34,831 nucleotides of DNA from Pseudomonadota bacterium (lineage in GTDB: Bacteria; Pseudomonadota; Alphaproteobacteria; Acetobacterales; Acetobacteraceae). Below the pieces are notes generated by a model. That model saw only the letters and a program-made list of their open reading frames with translations. It was not told the origin of the DNA and ran no database searches. Where the stretch lies: contig JAJYXY010000091.1 of the NCBI GenBank assembly GCA_021801465.1, positions 1 to 34,831 on the forward strand. Reading direction: 5' to 3'. Made by a program: the position numbers and the translations under genes. Numbering within the stretch: the first letter of the stretch is position 1; the number at the start of each line of letters is the position of its first letter. Below, piece after piece: positions 26,849 through 34,831 of this stretch.

Positions 26849-27784
26849 ATGAACGATACGCCAGCTTTTCTCGATACCGATCGCCCAAACGTACCCGACC
26901 TCGTCGTGCCGCGCGCGGTGATCCCGTTCACGCTCACGAACGCGCCAGCGCATGGCCGGCTAGTGCGGCTGGGGCCGCTCGCCGACGCGCTCTTGTCGCG
27001 CCACCCACATCCAGCGCCCGTCTCCGCGCTCGCGGGTGAAGCGCTGGGGCTGGTTGCCGCACTCGCGGGTGGGCTGAAATTTCGCGGCTCTTTCAGCCTG
27101 CATGCGCGTGGCGACGGGCGGCTGCGCACCTTGGCGGCCGATTGCACCGATCAGGGGGCGCTCCGTTTTTACGCCGGCCTGGCCAAAGATTTCCCCCCCC
27201 TGACAGACGTTGCCCCGCTTTCCGCGCGCGACCTGCTCGGCGAGGGTCACGTCGCTTTCACCGTCGATCAGGGTGCCGACGGCGCGCGCCATCAGGGGAT
27301 CGTCGCCACCACCGGCACGTCTCTTGCTGACATGGCCGAACATTACTACGAGACCAGCGCCCAGCTCGCGGCGTCGATCTCTCTCGCTTGCAGCCATTTG
27401 CCCGAAGGCTGGCGAGCCGGCGCGCTCATTCTGGAGCGCATCGCCGGTCAGCCGGGCGTCGACCACGCGGCCGCCGAGGAAGGATGGCGCACGGCGCGCC
27501 TGCTCGCCGCAACCCTGACGAAGAGCGAATTGCTCGATGACGCGCTTGCCGCCGAGACTTTACTCTATCGGCTATTCCATGAAACCGGGGTTGATGTCGG
27601 CCGGCCGCGCGCGCTTGCGTTCGGCTGCCGTTGCTCGCGCGCCCGGCTCTCGGCCATTTTGGAGGGGTTTCCCGCCGACGATCTCGACGACATGACGATC
27701 GATGGCGATATCGTCATGACCTGCGAGTTTTGCGCCGTCGATTTCCGCTTCCGGCGAGAGACATTTCGCGGCCGAGAGGCTTGA
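26849..27784 (+). CDS. hslO: Hsp33-family redox-regulated chaperone
   Basis: C-terminal zinc site CxC...CxxC (AFGCRCSRARLSAILEGF...VMTCEFCAVDFRF) and Hsp33-like body. Confidence 0.92.
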   Translation: MNDTPAFLDTDRPNVPDLVVPRAVIPFTLTNAPAHGRLVRLGPLADALLSRHPHPAPVSALAGEALGLVAALAGGLKFRGSFSLHARGDGRLRTLAADCTDQGALRFYAGLAKDFPPLTDVAPLSARDLLGEGHVAFTVDQGADGARHQGIVATTGTSLADMAEHYYETSAQLAASISLACSHLPEGWRAGALILERIAGQPGVDHAAAEEGWRTARLLAATLTKSELLDDALAAETLLYRLFHETGVDVGRPRALAFGCRCSRARLSAILEGFPADDLDDMTIDGDIVMTCEFCAVDFRFRRETFRGREA

Positions 27785-27893
27785 CCGGGGCTGCCGGGTT
27801 CCGCCATTTTCCGGCGCCCGAGACGTCCTTGCCGGTTGGCGGCGCGGGTGACATGGTCTTTAGTGCATTTTCACGCCAGGATGTTTCCCGCCC

Positions 27894-28499
27894 ATGCAAC
27901 GCCTCCCTCATCCCACGCGACGCTTCACCCTTGCCCTGCTGCCCGCCCTTGCCCTCGCCGCCTGCTCGCACGAAGCGGCCGGGCCGTCCTACCCCCTGCT
28001 GCGGTATAACTATCTGACGCAGCTTCATCTCAGCGTTGCGAGCATCGATATCAACGATAGCTGGGTGCCAGAAAGCCAAGCCGACGTCGCGCGCCTCTCC
28101 CCCGAGCCGCCGGAAGACGCGCTCAAGCAAATGGCGCGTGACCGCCTGATCGCCGCCGGCAATAGCGGCCAGGCGGTGTTTAAGATCGAGGATGCGAGCA
28201 TTCGCCGCGAGGGGCCATGGCTCTACGGGCATCTCGCCGTCCAGCTCTCCATCACCGGCGGAAACAACCAGCCGAGCGGCTTCGCTGAGGCCGCCGTCGC
28301 GCGCAACGTCGCGGTCCCGGAGGAAGGGGGCGATACCGCGCTTCGCCAAACGCTCTACGATATGACCAAGGCGATGATGGATAACATGAATGTGGAGTTT
28401 GAGTACCAGGTGCGGAAGTCACTCCGCGATTGGCTGCAAGACACCAGCCCGTCCTCGACCGCGATCCCGCCGCCGGTTGAAGAAAAACCATTGAATTGA
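27894..28499 (+). CDS. Hypothetical lipoprotein
   Basis: N-terminal lipobox LALAAC; 201 aa; protein-like composition. Confidence 0.75.
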   Translation: MQRLPHPTRRFTLALLPALALAACSHEAAGPSYPLLRYNYLTQLHLSVASIDINDSWVPESQADVARLSPEPPEDALKQMARDRLIAAGNSGQAVFKIEDASIRREGPWLYGHLAVQLSITGGNNQPSGFAEAAVARNVAVPEEGGDTALRQTLYDMTKAMMDNMNVEFEYQVRKSLRDWLQDTSPSSTAIPPPVEEKPLN

Positions 28500-28520
28500 T
28501 AGAGAGGCGAGACAAAACCA

Positions 28521-28543
28521 GTTCTCTTTTTTAAAAAAGAACC
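28521..28543. repeat. AT-rich hairpin, type B copy 2
   Basis: gttctcttttttaaaaaagaacc; its reverse complement (ggttcttttttaaaaaagagaac) resembles ggttcttttttttcaaaaaaagaac at 17653-17677. Confidence 0.65.
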
Positions 28544-28563
28544 AAGATTTTTGTCATAAAAAA

Positions 28564-28587
28564 CGGGGGCAGCCGATGGCGCCCCCG
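28564..28587 (-). terminator. Rho-independent terminator downstream of petC, possibly bidirectional
   Basis: cgggggc-a-gcc-gat-ggc-gcccccg hairpin; on the minus strand it is followed by TTTTTTATGAC, on the plus strand by cttcttttt. Lies between convergent genes. Confidence 0.82.
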
Positions 28588-28606
28588 CTTCTTTTTGAGA
28601 TGGTTA

Positions 28607-29428
28607 TTAGTGGAGATCTGACCAGACGCGGCGCTTGACCGCATAGGTGACGCCGGTCAAGAATACCAGAAACAGAATAACGCGCACACCCGTCTGCTTG
28701 CGCTCCTCCATCTCAGGATTGGCCGCCCAGGTGAGGAAGGTGACGACGTCTTTCGCCTCCTGATCCAGGGTCGGTTTCACACCATCCGTGTATTGGACGG
28801 AACCATCCTGTAACGGCTGCGGCATCGCGATCTGATGGCCTGGGAAATACGTGTTGTAGTTCATCCCAGACATCATTTTCACGCCCGCCGGCGGATCGGA
28901 ATAGCCGGTCAGGATCGCGTAGAGATAGTCTGGCCCGCCCTCGCGCGCGAGTTCGAGCACCGATTGATCGGGCGGTAAAGCCCCACCATTGGCGGCCCGC
29001 GCCGCTTCTTCGTTCGGGAACGGCGCCTTGAAATGATCGGAGGGCTTGCCCGGTCGCTCGATCGGCTGGCCTTGGTCATTCACCCCGCCAGGCACCTGAA
29101 CACTCGCGGCGATCGCCTTGATTTGCTCCTCGTTCAGCCCAATGCCTTCCAGATTGCGATAATAGAGCTGATTCATTGAATGACAGCTCGAGCAAACTTG
29201 CTGGTAAATCAGAAAGCCACGCTGCGCCGAGGCGCGATCGAATGTGCCAAAGGGGCCATCGAAACTCCACGCGATATGCGGCAGAGGCGGCACCGGAATA
29301 TCAGCGGTGCTGATCTCATGCGCCGGCGCTTTGGCTGCCGCATCCTCTGCCCGCGCGGCTCCAGCGATGAATGCCCCGGCCAGCGCCGCAACGACTGCCG
29401 AAACCCCAAAGATGGTCACGCCACGCAT
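28607..29428 (-). CDS. petC: Cytochrome c1 (bc1 complex)
   Basis: Haem-binding CSSCH (QQVCSSCHSMNQLYYRNL), signal peptide, C-terminal TM anchor. Start ATG at 29428 overlaps petB stop. Confidence 0.93.
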   Translation of the reverse strand: MRGVTIFGVSAVVAALAGAFIAGAARAEDAAAKAPAHEISTADIPVPPLPHIAWSFDGPFGTFDRASAQRGFLIYQQVCSSCHSMNQLYYRNLEGIGLNEEQIKAIAASVQVPGGVNDQGQPIERPGKPSDHFKAPFPNEEAARAANGGALPPDQSVLELAREGGPDYLYAILTGYSDPPAGVKMMSGMNYNTYFPGHQIAMPQPLQDGSVQYTDGVKPTLDQEAKDVVTFLTWAANPEMEERKQTGVRVILFLVFLTGVTYAVKRRVWSDLH

Positions 29429-30693
29429 CACGCTTTCTCCATCGGCTTGGCGGTCGCACTGCCCGGCATCCGCCCGCCGCCGAGCACTGGCCGGCTGATA
29501 CTCTCGGGCAATGGCAAAGGCCGCTCCAGCTTGCCGAGAATAGGGAGGATCACAAGAAAATGCAGGAAATAATAGAGCGTCGCCAGGCGGCCGATCACCA
29601 CCCAAATCCCCTGCGGGCGATGGGCGCCAACGGCCCCGAGCGCGAACACCGAAATCACCAGCAGCCAGAAAAGTTGGCGATAAATCGGCCGGAAACGCGC
29701 ACTGCGCACCGGGCTGGTGTCGAGCCAAGGCAGCACGAACAGCACCATGATTGAACCGAACATCATCAAAACGCCGCCAAGCTTGTTCGGCACCGAGCGC
29801 AGGATCGCGTAAAATGGCAGGAAATACCATTCCGGGACGATCTCCGCCGGCGTCTGCAACGGGTTGGCAGGAATGTAATTATCGGGGCTTGCAAAGAAAT
29901 TTGGCGCAAAAAATACCAAACCCGCGAACACAATGAAATAAACGCAGATGCCAACACTATCCTTGATCGTGTAATAAGGGTGGAAGGGGATAGTGTCCTG
30001 CGGTGTTTTCACCTCGATCCCGAGCGGATTGTTTGACCCGGTGATGTGGAGCGCCACCACGTGAAAAAAGACCACGCCGACGATCAAGAACGGCAACAGA
30101 TAATGCAGACTGAAGAAGCGATTGAGGGTCGGGTTATCAACCGCGAAACCGCCCCAGAGCCACGTGACGATGGATTTCCCGACCAACGGAAACGCCGAGA
30201 AGAGGTTGGTGATAACGGTCGCCCCCCAATAAGACATCTGCCCCCACGGGAGAACATACCCCATGAACGCGGTTGCCATCATCAGGAGCAGAATAACGAC
30301 ACCAATCATCCACAATAATTCGCGCGGCGTCTTGTATGAGCCATAATAGAGGCCGCGAAAGATATGCACATACACCACGATGAAGAACATCGAGGCGCCG
30401 TTCATATGGACATACCGGATCAACCAGCCCCAATTCACGTCGCGCATGATATGTTCGACGCTGTCGAAGGCGAGCGCCGCATTCGGGGTATAGTTCATCG
30501 CGAGAAAGACGCCGGTTGCGATCATCACCATCAGGTTGACCATCGCCAGCGCGCCGAAATTCCAGAAATAATTGAAGTTTTTCGGCGTCGGGAAAGAGCC
30601 GTATTCCTTCTGCATCATGGTGAACACCGGCATCCTGGTGTCGATCCAGTTGATCACCGGGTTCTTGAACTCGCTTTTATGCAGGCCGACCAT
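29428..30693 (-). CDS. petB: Cytochrome b (bc1 complex)
   Basis: [62 protein letters not shown]. Confidence 0.96.
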   Translation of the reverse strand: MVGLHKSEFKNPVINWIDTRMPVFTMMQKEYGSFPTPKNFNYFWNFGALAMVNLMVMIATGVFLAMNYTPNAALAFDSVEHIMRDVNWGWLIRYVHMNGASMFFIVVYVHIFRGLYYGSYKTPRELLWMIGVVILLLMMATAFMGYVLPWGQMSYWGATVITNLFSAFPLVGKSIVTWLWGGFAVDNPTLNRFFSLHYLLPFLIVGVVFFHVVALHITGSNNPLGIEVKTPQDTIPFHPYYTIKDSVGICVYFIVFAGLVFFAPNFFASPDNYIPANPLQTPAEIVPEWYFLPFYAILRSVPNKLGGVLMMFGSIMVLFVLPWLDTSPVRSARFRPIYRQLFWLLVISVFALGAVGAHRPQGIWVVIGRLATLYYFLHFLVILPILGKLERPLPLPESISRPVLGGGRMPGSATAKPMEKA

Positions 30694-30736
30694 CGTGCGC
30701 CACTCCGTTCAGATCATCAGAGACAAAGAAACCGCC

Positions 30737-31306
30737 TCAGCCGATTTTGATCTTGGTATCGTTCTCGAATGCGTAAGGGGGGAGATAGAGATTGAGTGGC
30801 GCCGGCCCGTGCCGCACCCGGCCGGACGTATCATACTGGCTGCCATGGCAGGGGCAGAACCAGCCGCCCCACTCGCCGCGCGGATCGGTCGGCTTATTGC
30901 CGAGCGGGATGCAGCCGAGATGCGTGCAAATGCCGATCAGAACGATCCATTGCGCGTGCCCAGCCTTGACGCGATCGGCATCGGATTGCGGCTCGATCAG
31001 TTCGCTCAGCTTCACGTCTTCGGCAGCCTTGATCTCGGCCGGCGTGCGATGGCGAATGAAGATCGGCTTGCCTTGCCAAAGAACGGTGATGCCGGAGCCC
31101 TCGGCGATCGGGTCGAGATTGACCTCGACCGAGGAGAGCGCCAGCACGTCCTGAGACGGGTTCATACTGTCGATCAGCGGCCAGGCGATCGCCCCAGCGC
31201 CGACCACGGCGCCGGCGCCCGCCAGCATCTTCAAGAAATCGCGCTTGGTCGCGCCGTCCCCATGTCCGGCGCCAGGATGGGAGGGGTGAGCAACGGTATC
31301 GGCCAT
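30737..31306 (-). CDS. petA: Rieske iron-sulfur subunit of cytochrome bc1
   Basis: CTHLGCIP...[23 protein letters not shown]; Tat-like N-terminus [24 protein letters not shown]. Start ATG at 31306. Confidence 0.95.
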   Translation of the reverse strand: MADTVAHPSHPGAGHGDGATKRDFLKMLAGAGAVVGAGAIAWPLIDSMNPSQDVLALSSVEVNLDPIAEGSGITVLWQGKPIFIRHRTPAEIKAAEDVKLSELIEPQSDADRVKAGHAQWIVLIGICTHLGCIPLGNKPTDPRGEWGGWFCPCHGSQYDTSGRVRHGPAPLNLYLPPYAFENDTKIKIG

Positions 31307-31505
31307 CGTTACCTCGGTCTCCGCGCATGTCGCGGGGTCATTGCCAAAAAAACGTCGCACAAACGGGGCGGCAAGAGGAAAAGACGCAAAATGCAGACCG
31401 CCCGCATGTTAGCCGCTGCAACAAACCCGCTCATGCGGCGCCCGTCAACCCCGGAATCCGGCTTGACATCGACAGAATCGGGAGCAGTCTGCATATGGTA
31501 CTATC

Positions 31506-32399
31506 ATGAACGACCGCCAAACCCCTTCGCCGCGCACGCATCTCGCCCTGCAACAGCCCGCACGCGCCTGGTTCGAGACGCTTCAGGGGCGCATTTGCGC
31601 CGCCTTCGAGGCGATCGAGGACATGGCGACCTTCGCCGGGGGCGAGCCTGGGCGCTTTGTCGCAAGCCCCTGGCGGCGGCCGCACGAGGCGGGGGAAGAT
31701 GGCGGTGGCGGCGAAATGCGCGTCATGCGCGGGCGCGTCTTCGAGAAAGTCGGCGTCAACGTCTCCACCGTCTGGGGGGAATTCAGCGCCGATTTCGCAG
31801 CGCAAATTCCTGGCGCCGCCGCCGATCGGCGCTTTTGGGCCAGCGGTATCAGCCTGGTCGCCCATATGCGAAGCCCGCGTGTCCCGGCGGTGCATATGAA
31901 TACCCGCCTCATCGTCACCACCGAAGGCTGGTTTGCGGGCGGCGCCGACATCACCCCGGCATACCCCGAGAGCGAGGCGGCGCAGGCGGATGCAGCGGCC
32001 TTTCACGCCCGCCTGCGCGCCGCCTGCGATTCCTTCGACCCATCCTATTATCCGCGCTTCAAAGACTGGTGCGATCGCTATTTCTACCTCCCGCATCGCG
32101 GCGAGGCGCGTGGCCTCGGCGGTATTTTCTATGACCATTTGCGAAGCGGCGACGCCGACGCCGATTTCGCGTTCACCCGCGCCGTCGGCGAGGCATTCCT
32201 CGCCGCCTACCCCGAGATCGTGCGCCAGCGCATGCATGAGAGTTGGACGAAAGCCGAGCGCGAGCATCTCCTGGTTCGCCGCGGCCGTTACGTCGAGTTC
32301 AACCTGCTTTACGATCGTGGCACGTTATTTGGCTTGAAAACCGGCGGCAATATCGAGGCGATCCTGATGAGCCTGCCGCCGGAGGTGCGCTGGCCCTAA
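31506..32399 (+). CDS. hemF: Oxygen-dependent coproporphyrinogen III oxidase
   Basis: [74 protein letters not shown]. Confidence 0.96.
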   Translation: MNDRQTPSPRTHLALQQPARAWFETLQGRICAAFEAIEDMATFAGGEPGRFVASPWRRPHEAGEDGGGGEMRVMRGRVFEKVGVNVSTVWGEFSADFAAQIPGAAADRRFWASGISLVAHMRSPRVPAVHMNTRLIVTTEGWFAGGADITPAYPESEAAQADAAAFHARLRAACDSFDPSYYPRFKDWCDRYFYLPHRGEARGLGGIFYDHLRSGDADADFAFTRAVGEAFLAAYPEIVRQRMHESWTKAEREHLLVRRGRYVEFNLLYDRGTLFGLKTGGNIEAILMSLPPEVRWP

Positions 32400-32419
32400 C
32401 CCGCGCCATCGCCCCGCGA

Positions 32420-33916
32420 TCAGCGCACCCCCCCTGGCCAAAGCACCACGCGCAGCGTCTGCGCAATGATCAGAAAATCAAACAAGATATTGAAATTTTT
32501 TACATAATAGAGATCGTAGCTGAGCTTCGAGCGCGCATCGTCGATCGAGGCGCCATAGGGATAATTGATCTGCGCCCAGCCGGTGAGACCCGCCTTGACG
32601 ACATGGCGCTCGTGATAGAGGGGCAATTGCTCGGCGAGCATGGCAACGAATGCCGGGCGCTCTGGGCGCGGCCCGACGAGGGACATATCGCCGATCAGAA
32701 CATTGAAGATTTGTGGCATCTCATCGATGCGGGTCCGCCGCAGAAAGGCGCCGATACGGGTGATGCGGCTATCCTTTTCCGCGGCCCACACCGCGCCCTC
32801 ACTCTCGGCATCGAGGCGCATGGTGCGCAGCTTCATAATGCGAAAGACGCGTCCGTTCCGCGTGACCCGCTCCTGGCGATAAAAAATCGGCCCACCATCA
32901 TCGAGTTTGATCGCGATCGCGGCGGCGAGCAAGAACGGCGTGAAGGCCAGCAGAAAAACGACGCTCACGCCGAGATCGAGGGCACGCTTCAAAACGCGGG
33001 TGACGAGGCCGAACTGAAAACCATCGGCGTAAAGCAGCCAGCCCAATTCGATCCGCTTGAGATCGATGCGGCGGATCTCCTTCTCGACGACGTCGAGATA
33101 TTGCTTGACCGGGAAGCCAGCGATCTTGCAGGCAAGCAGAGTATCGAGATCCATGCCGCGCCGCTCATCCGGGGCGACGATGATTTGCTCGGCGGCAAAC
33201 CGCCGCGCCGCGAGAAGCAGCCCCTGCCCGCGTGCGGCCATGATCGGCCCGGTGGCGCCATCGGCGAGACGGGGATCGACCTCGCCGAACACCGGATCGT
33301 GGGCGAAGGCGATCTCGTAATGAACGCCGCGCCCCTCCTTGCCGAGCATCCACACCAAATCCCAGGCCCGCCGCCCGGCGCCGACGATCAGCACCCGGCG
33401 GCGAAACAGGCCCCGCCGCCGCAGCGCATAAAAGACGAGTCGCGCCAGCGTTCCGCTGATCACGCCGCTGCCGAGCGCGATGGTGAATGCCACCACCTGA
33501 TCGCGCGGCACGCTGGCGGGGGCGAAAATGGCGAGGGCCACCATCGATGCGGCCGCCAAGGCGGCGCCGAAACCAACCGCGAGCGGCAAACGGGCCAAAG
33601 CTTTGCGGGTCTCGAGCATCATATCGCGGCGGTAGAGCCCGAGCGCGTAGAGCCCGCCGAGCAACGCCGCCGGATAAGCGAGCCCGACCAGCACCGCCGC
33701 GGGCATCAGTGCCGTGAAGGCGAGGCGCGCGCCGAGCCATGTCAGCGCAAGCAGCACGACATCGAAGAAAAACAGCGCAACCGCGGGGGACGGGCCAGAC
33801 ACCCGCGCCCTCTCATCCCATCCGCCAGGCTCTCCCGCCGCGGCGAGCGGCGGCGCGGCCTGGTCGTTATGCGTCTCGGCCAATCCGGTTTCGGCACTCG
33901 CCATCAGAGACCCCAC
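32420..33916 (-). CDS. Undecaprenyl-phosphate sugar phosphotransferase / exopolysaccharide polyprenyl glycosylphosphotransferase (WcaJ family)
   Basis: C-terminal bacterial sugar transferase domain (KRALDLGVSVVFLLAFTPFLLAAAIAIKLDDGGPIFYRQERVTRNGRVFRIMKLRTMR...GDMSLVGPRPERP); N-terminal TM and CoA-binding-like region. Confidence 0.92.
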   Translation of the reverse strand: MGSLMASAETGLAETHNDQAAPPLAAAGEPGGWDERARVSGPSPAVALFFFDVVLLALTWLGARLAFTALMPAAVLVGLAYPAALLGGLYALGLYRRDMMLETRKALARLPLAVGFGAALAAASMVALAIFAPASVPRDQVVAFTIALGSGVISGTLARLVFYALRRRGLFRRRVLIVGAGRRAWDLVWMLGKEGRGVHYEIAFAHDPVFGEVDPRLADGATGPIMAARGQGLLLAARRFAAEQIIVAPDERRGMDLDTLLACKIAGFPVKQYLDVVEKEIRRIDLKRIELGWLLYADGFQFGLVTRVLKRALDLGVSVVFLLAFTPFLLAAAIAIKLDDGGPIFYRQERVTRNGRVFRIMKLRTMRLDAESEGAVWAAEKDSRITRIGAFLRRTRIDEMPQIFNVLIGDMSLVGPRPERPAFVAMLAEQLPLYHERHVVKAGLTGWAQINYPYGASIDDARSKLSYDLYYVKNFNILFDFLIIAQTLRVVLWPGGVR

Positions 33917-33978
33917 CCTGTTCTCGCGTGATCGAGGTTACCCTCGAGGCCTTAACAATTTGCTGACATGGCGCGGTT

Positions 33979-34434
33979 TCACCCCGCCGCGCGGCGGGCC
34001 TGCTCCCAGAAGGCGCGATAATCATAGGTCGGGTAGAATTCCGTGCTATAGCCGCCCCAGGCGGCGCTTTCGACGACGACATTGACTTCGCGAAGCTTTT
34101 CCGGCGGCAGGCTGAGAATGACGACCTGGCCGATGCCCATCATCACATACCAGCCGACGATCTCGACCCCGGCCGGGGGGAATTTTTTGAACCAGCCGGT
34201 CTCTTTCAGGTGAGCGTTGATTTCGCCGAGCGTCTTCTTCTCGTCATGGCGCAGGAAAATCGTCAGCATGACCCGCCCGGGAGGCAAATCGCCCGGTGGC
34301 GCGCCCGGTGGCGCGGCCGGCGGTGCATCGGCGCGGGCACGATCGGGCTTGATGAAGGCCGCGAACGGCAGGCAAGCGAGCAGGCGGGCGAGGGTGCGGC
34401 GCGGCGCGGCAATTGCGGTCGGTTGGGTCATCAT
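33979..34434 (-). CDS. Hypothetical secreted protein
   Basis: Signal-like N-terminus; IFLRHDEKKTLGEINAHLKETGWFKKFPPAGVEIVGWYVMMGIGQVVILSLPPEKLREVN. Start MMTQP at 34434 overlaps upstream stop (TGATG) after GGAGGAG. Confidence 0.7.
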   Translation of the reverse strand: MMTQPTAIAAPRRTLARLLACLPFAAFIKPDRARADAPPAAPPGAPPGDLPPGRVMLTIFLRHDEKKTLGEINAHLKETGWFKKFPPAGVEIVGWYVMMGIGQVVILSLPPEKLREVNVVVESAAWGGYSTEFYPTYDYRAFWEQARRAAG

Positions 34435-34831
34435 CACTCCTCCGTTTGGGACAGCAAAAGCCCGACCGCCGCCGCAGGCGCGTGGGCGGCAGCGGCGCGA
34501 TCGGCGAAAAGCGGCTGGCATCGGCGCCCGAGCCGGGCGGCGAGGCGGCGCATCAGCGCCTCCCCGACGCCCGCGGTGATCACCGGCGCCGCCGCCGGGA
34601 GCGGGCAGCGCGAGAGCACCAGGAGGGCCGCGTCATGGATCCGGCGCAGCTGCGCCTCGGCGAGAAACGCGGCGAGATCGCGCCAGGCCTCCCGGCTTGC
34701 GGTGCCGGCATCGCGCCCGAGCATGCGGGCGAGCCGGGCGATCGACGCGGCCACGGTCTTTTCCCGCCCATCGGCCGCCGGCAACTGATCATCGGCCTCG
34801 TCGAGTTCGCCGAGAATCCGGTAAAGATCGG
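34434..34831 (-). CDS. Hydantoinase/oxoprolinase-family protein of the H4MPT-linked C1 pathway type (C-terminal part, truncated by window edge)
   Basis: Frame remains open to the edge: DLYRILGELDEADDQLPAADGREKTVAASIARLARMLGRDA...LRRIHDAALLVLSRCPLPAAAPVITAGVGEALMRRLAARLGRRC...AAAVGLLL. Confidence 0.65.
   Translation of the reverse strand, partial: DLYRILGELDEADDQLPAADGREKTVAASIARLARMLGRDAGTASREAWRDLAAFLAEAQLRRIHDAALLVLSRCPLPAAAPVITAGVGEALMRRLAARLGRRCQPLFADRAAAAHAPAAAVGLLLSQTEE

Noticed and set aside
1-34831. CRISPR arrays, phage defence cassettes, transposases, integrases, toxin-antitoxin pairs
   Set aside because: Scanned the translations and repeats: no spaced direct repeats, no Cas, nuclease/helicase defence cores, transposase DDE motifs or TA-like gene pairs were seen.

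Overview
GC-rich alphaproteobacterial chromosome segment; gene content and style suggest Acetobacteraceae or a relative (inference). Most of the window is ordinary chromosomal coding sequence. Left to right it holds: the tail of a Liv-type ABC ATPase, livH-livM and pobA; a TonB-family protein; a compact PHA locus (PhaC-like synthase, small coiled-coil partner, PhaR); an XRE regulator; a coupled RuBisCO-like protein/cupin/GH15 cluster; DUF4167 and prmC; a Wzm/Wzt-type exporter with a small secreted protein; a glycine-zipper lipoprotein; an HTH-shikimate kinase fusion coupled to tyrS; anmK; otsA; infA-maf-RNase E/G; ygfZ; a Hint-domain protein; hslO; a lipoprotein; petABC (cytochrome bc1); hemF; a polyprenyl glycosylphosphotransferase; and a truncated H4MPT-linked C1 pathway-type protein at the right edge. 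No CRISPR array, rRNA, convincing tRNA, transposase or prophage was seen. The observations most worth following up are (i) RLP-cupin-GH15 joined by 4-8 nt overlaps, (ii) the HTH-shikimate kinase regulator coupled to tyrS, (iii) a dispersed AT-rich hairpin repeat, one copy of which is a composite in a divergent promoter region, (iv) a PhaC-like gene with a long out-of-frame overlap with a PhaE-like small ORF, and (v) Liv permeases coupled to pobA. All family calls come from reading motifs in the translations; no database search was run.
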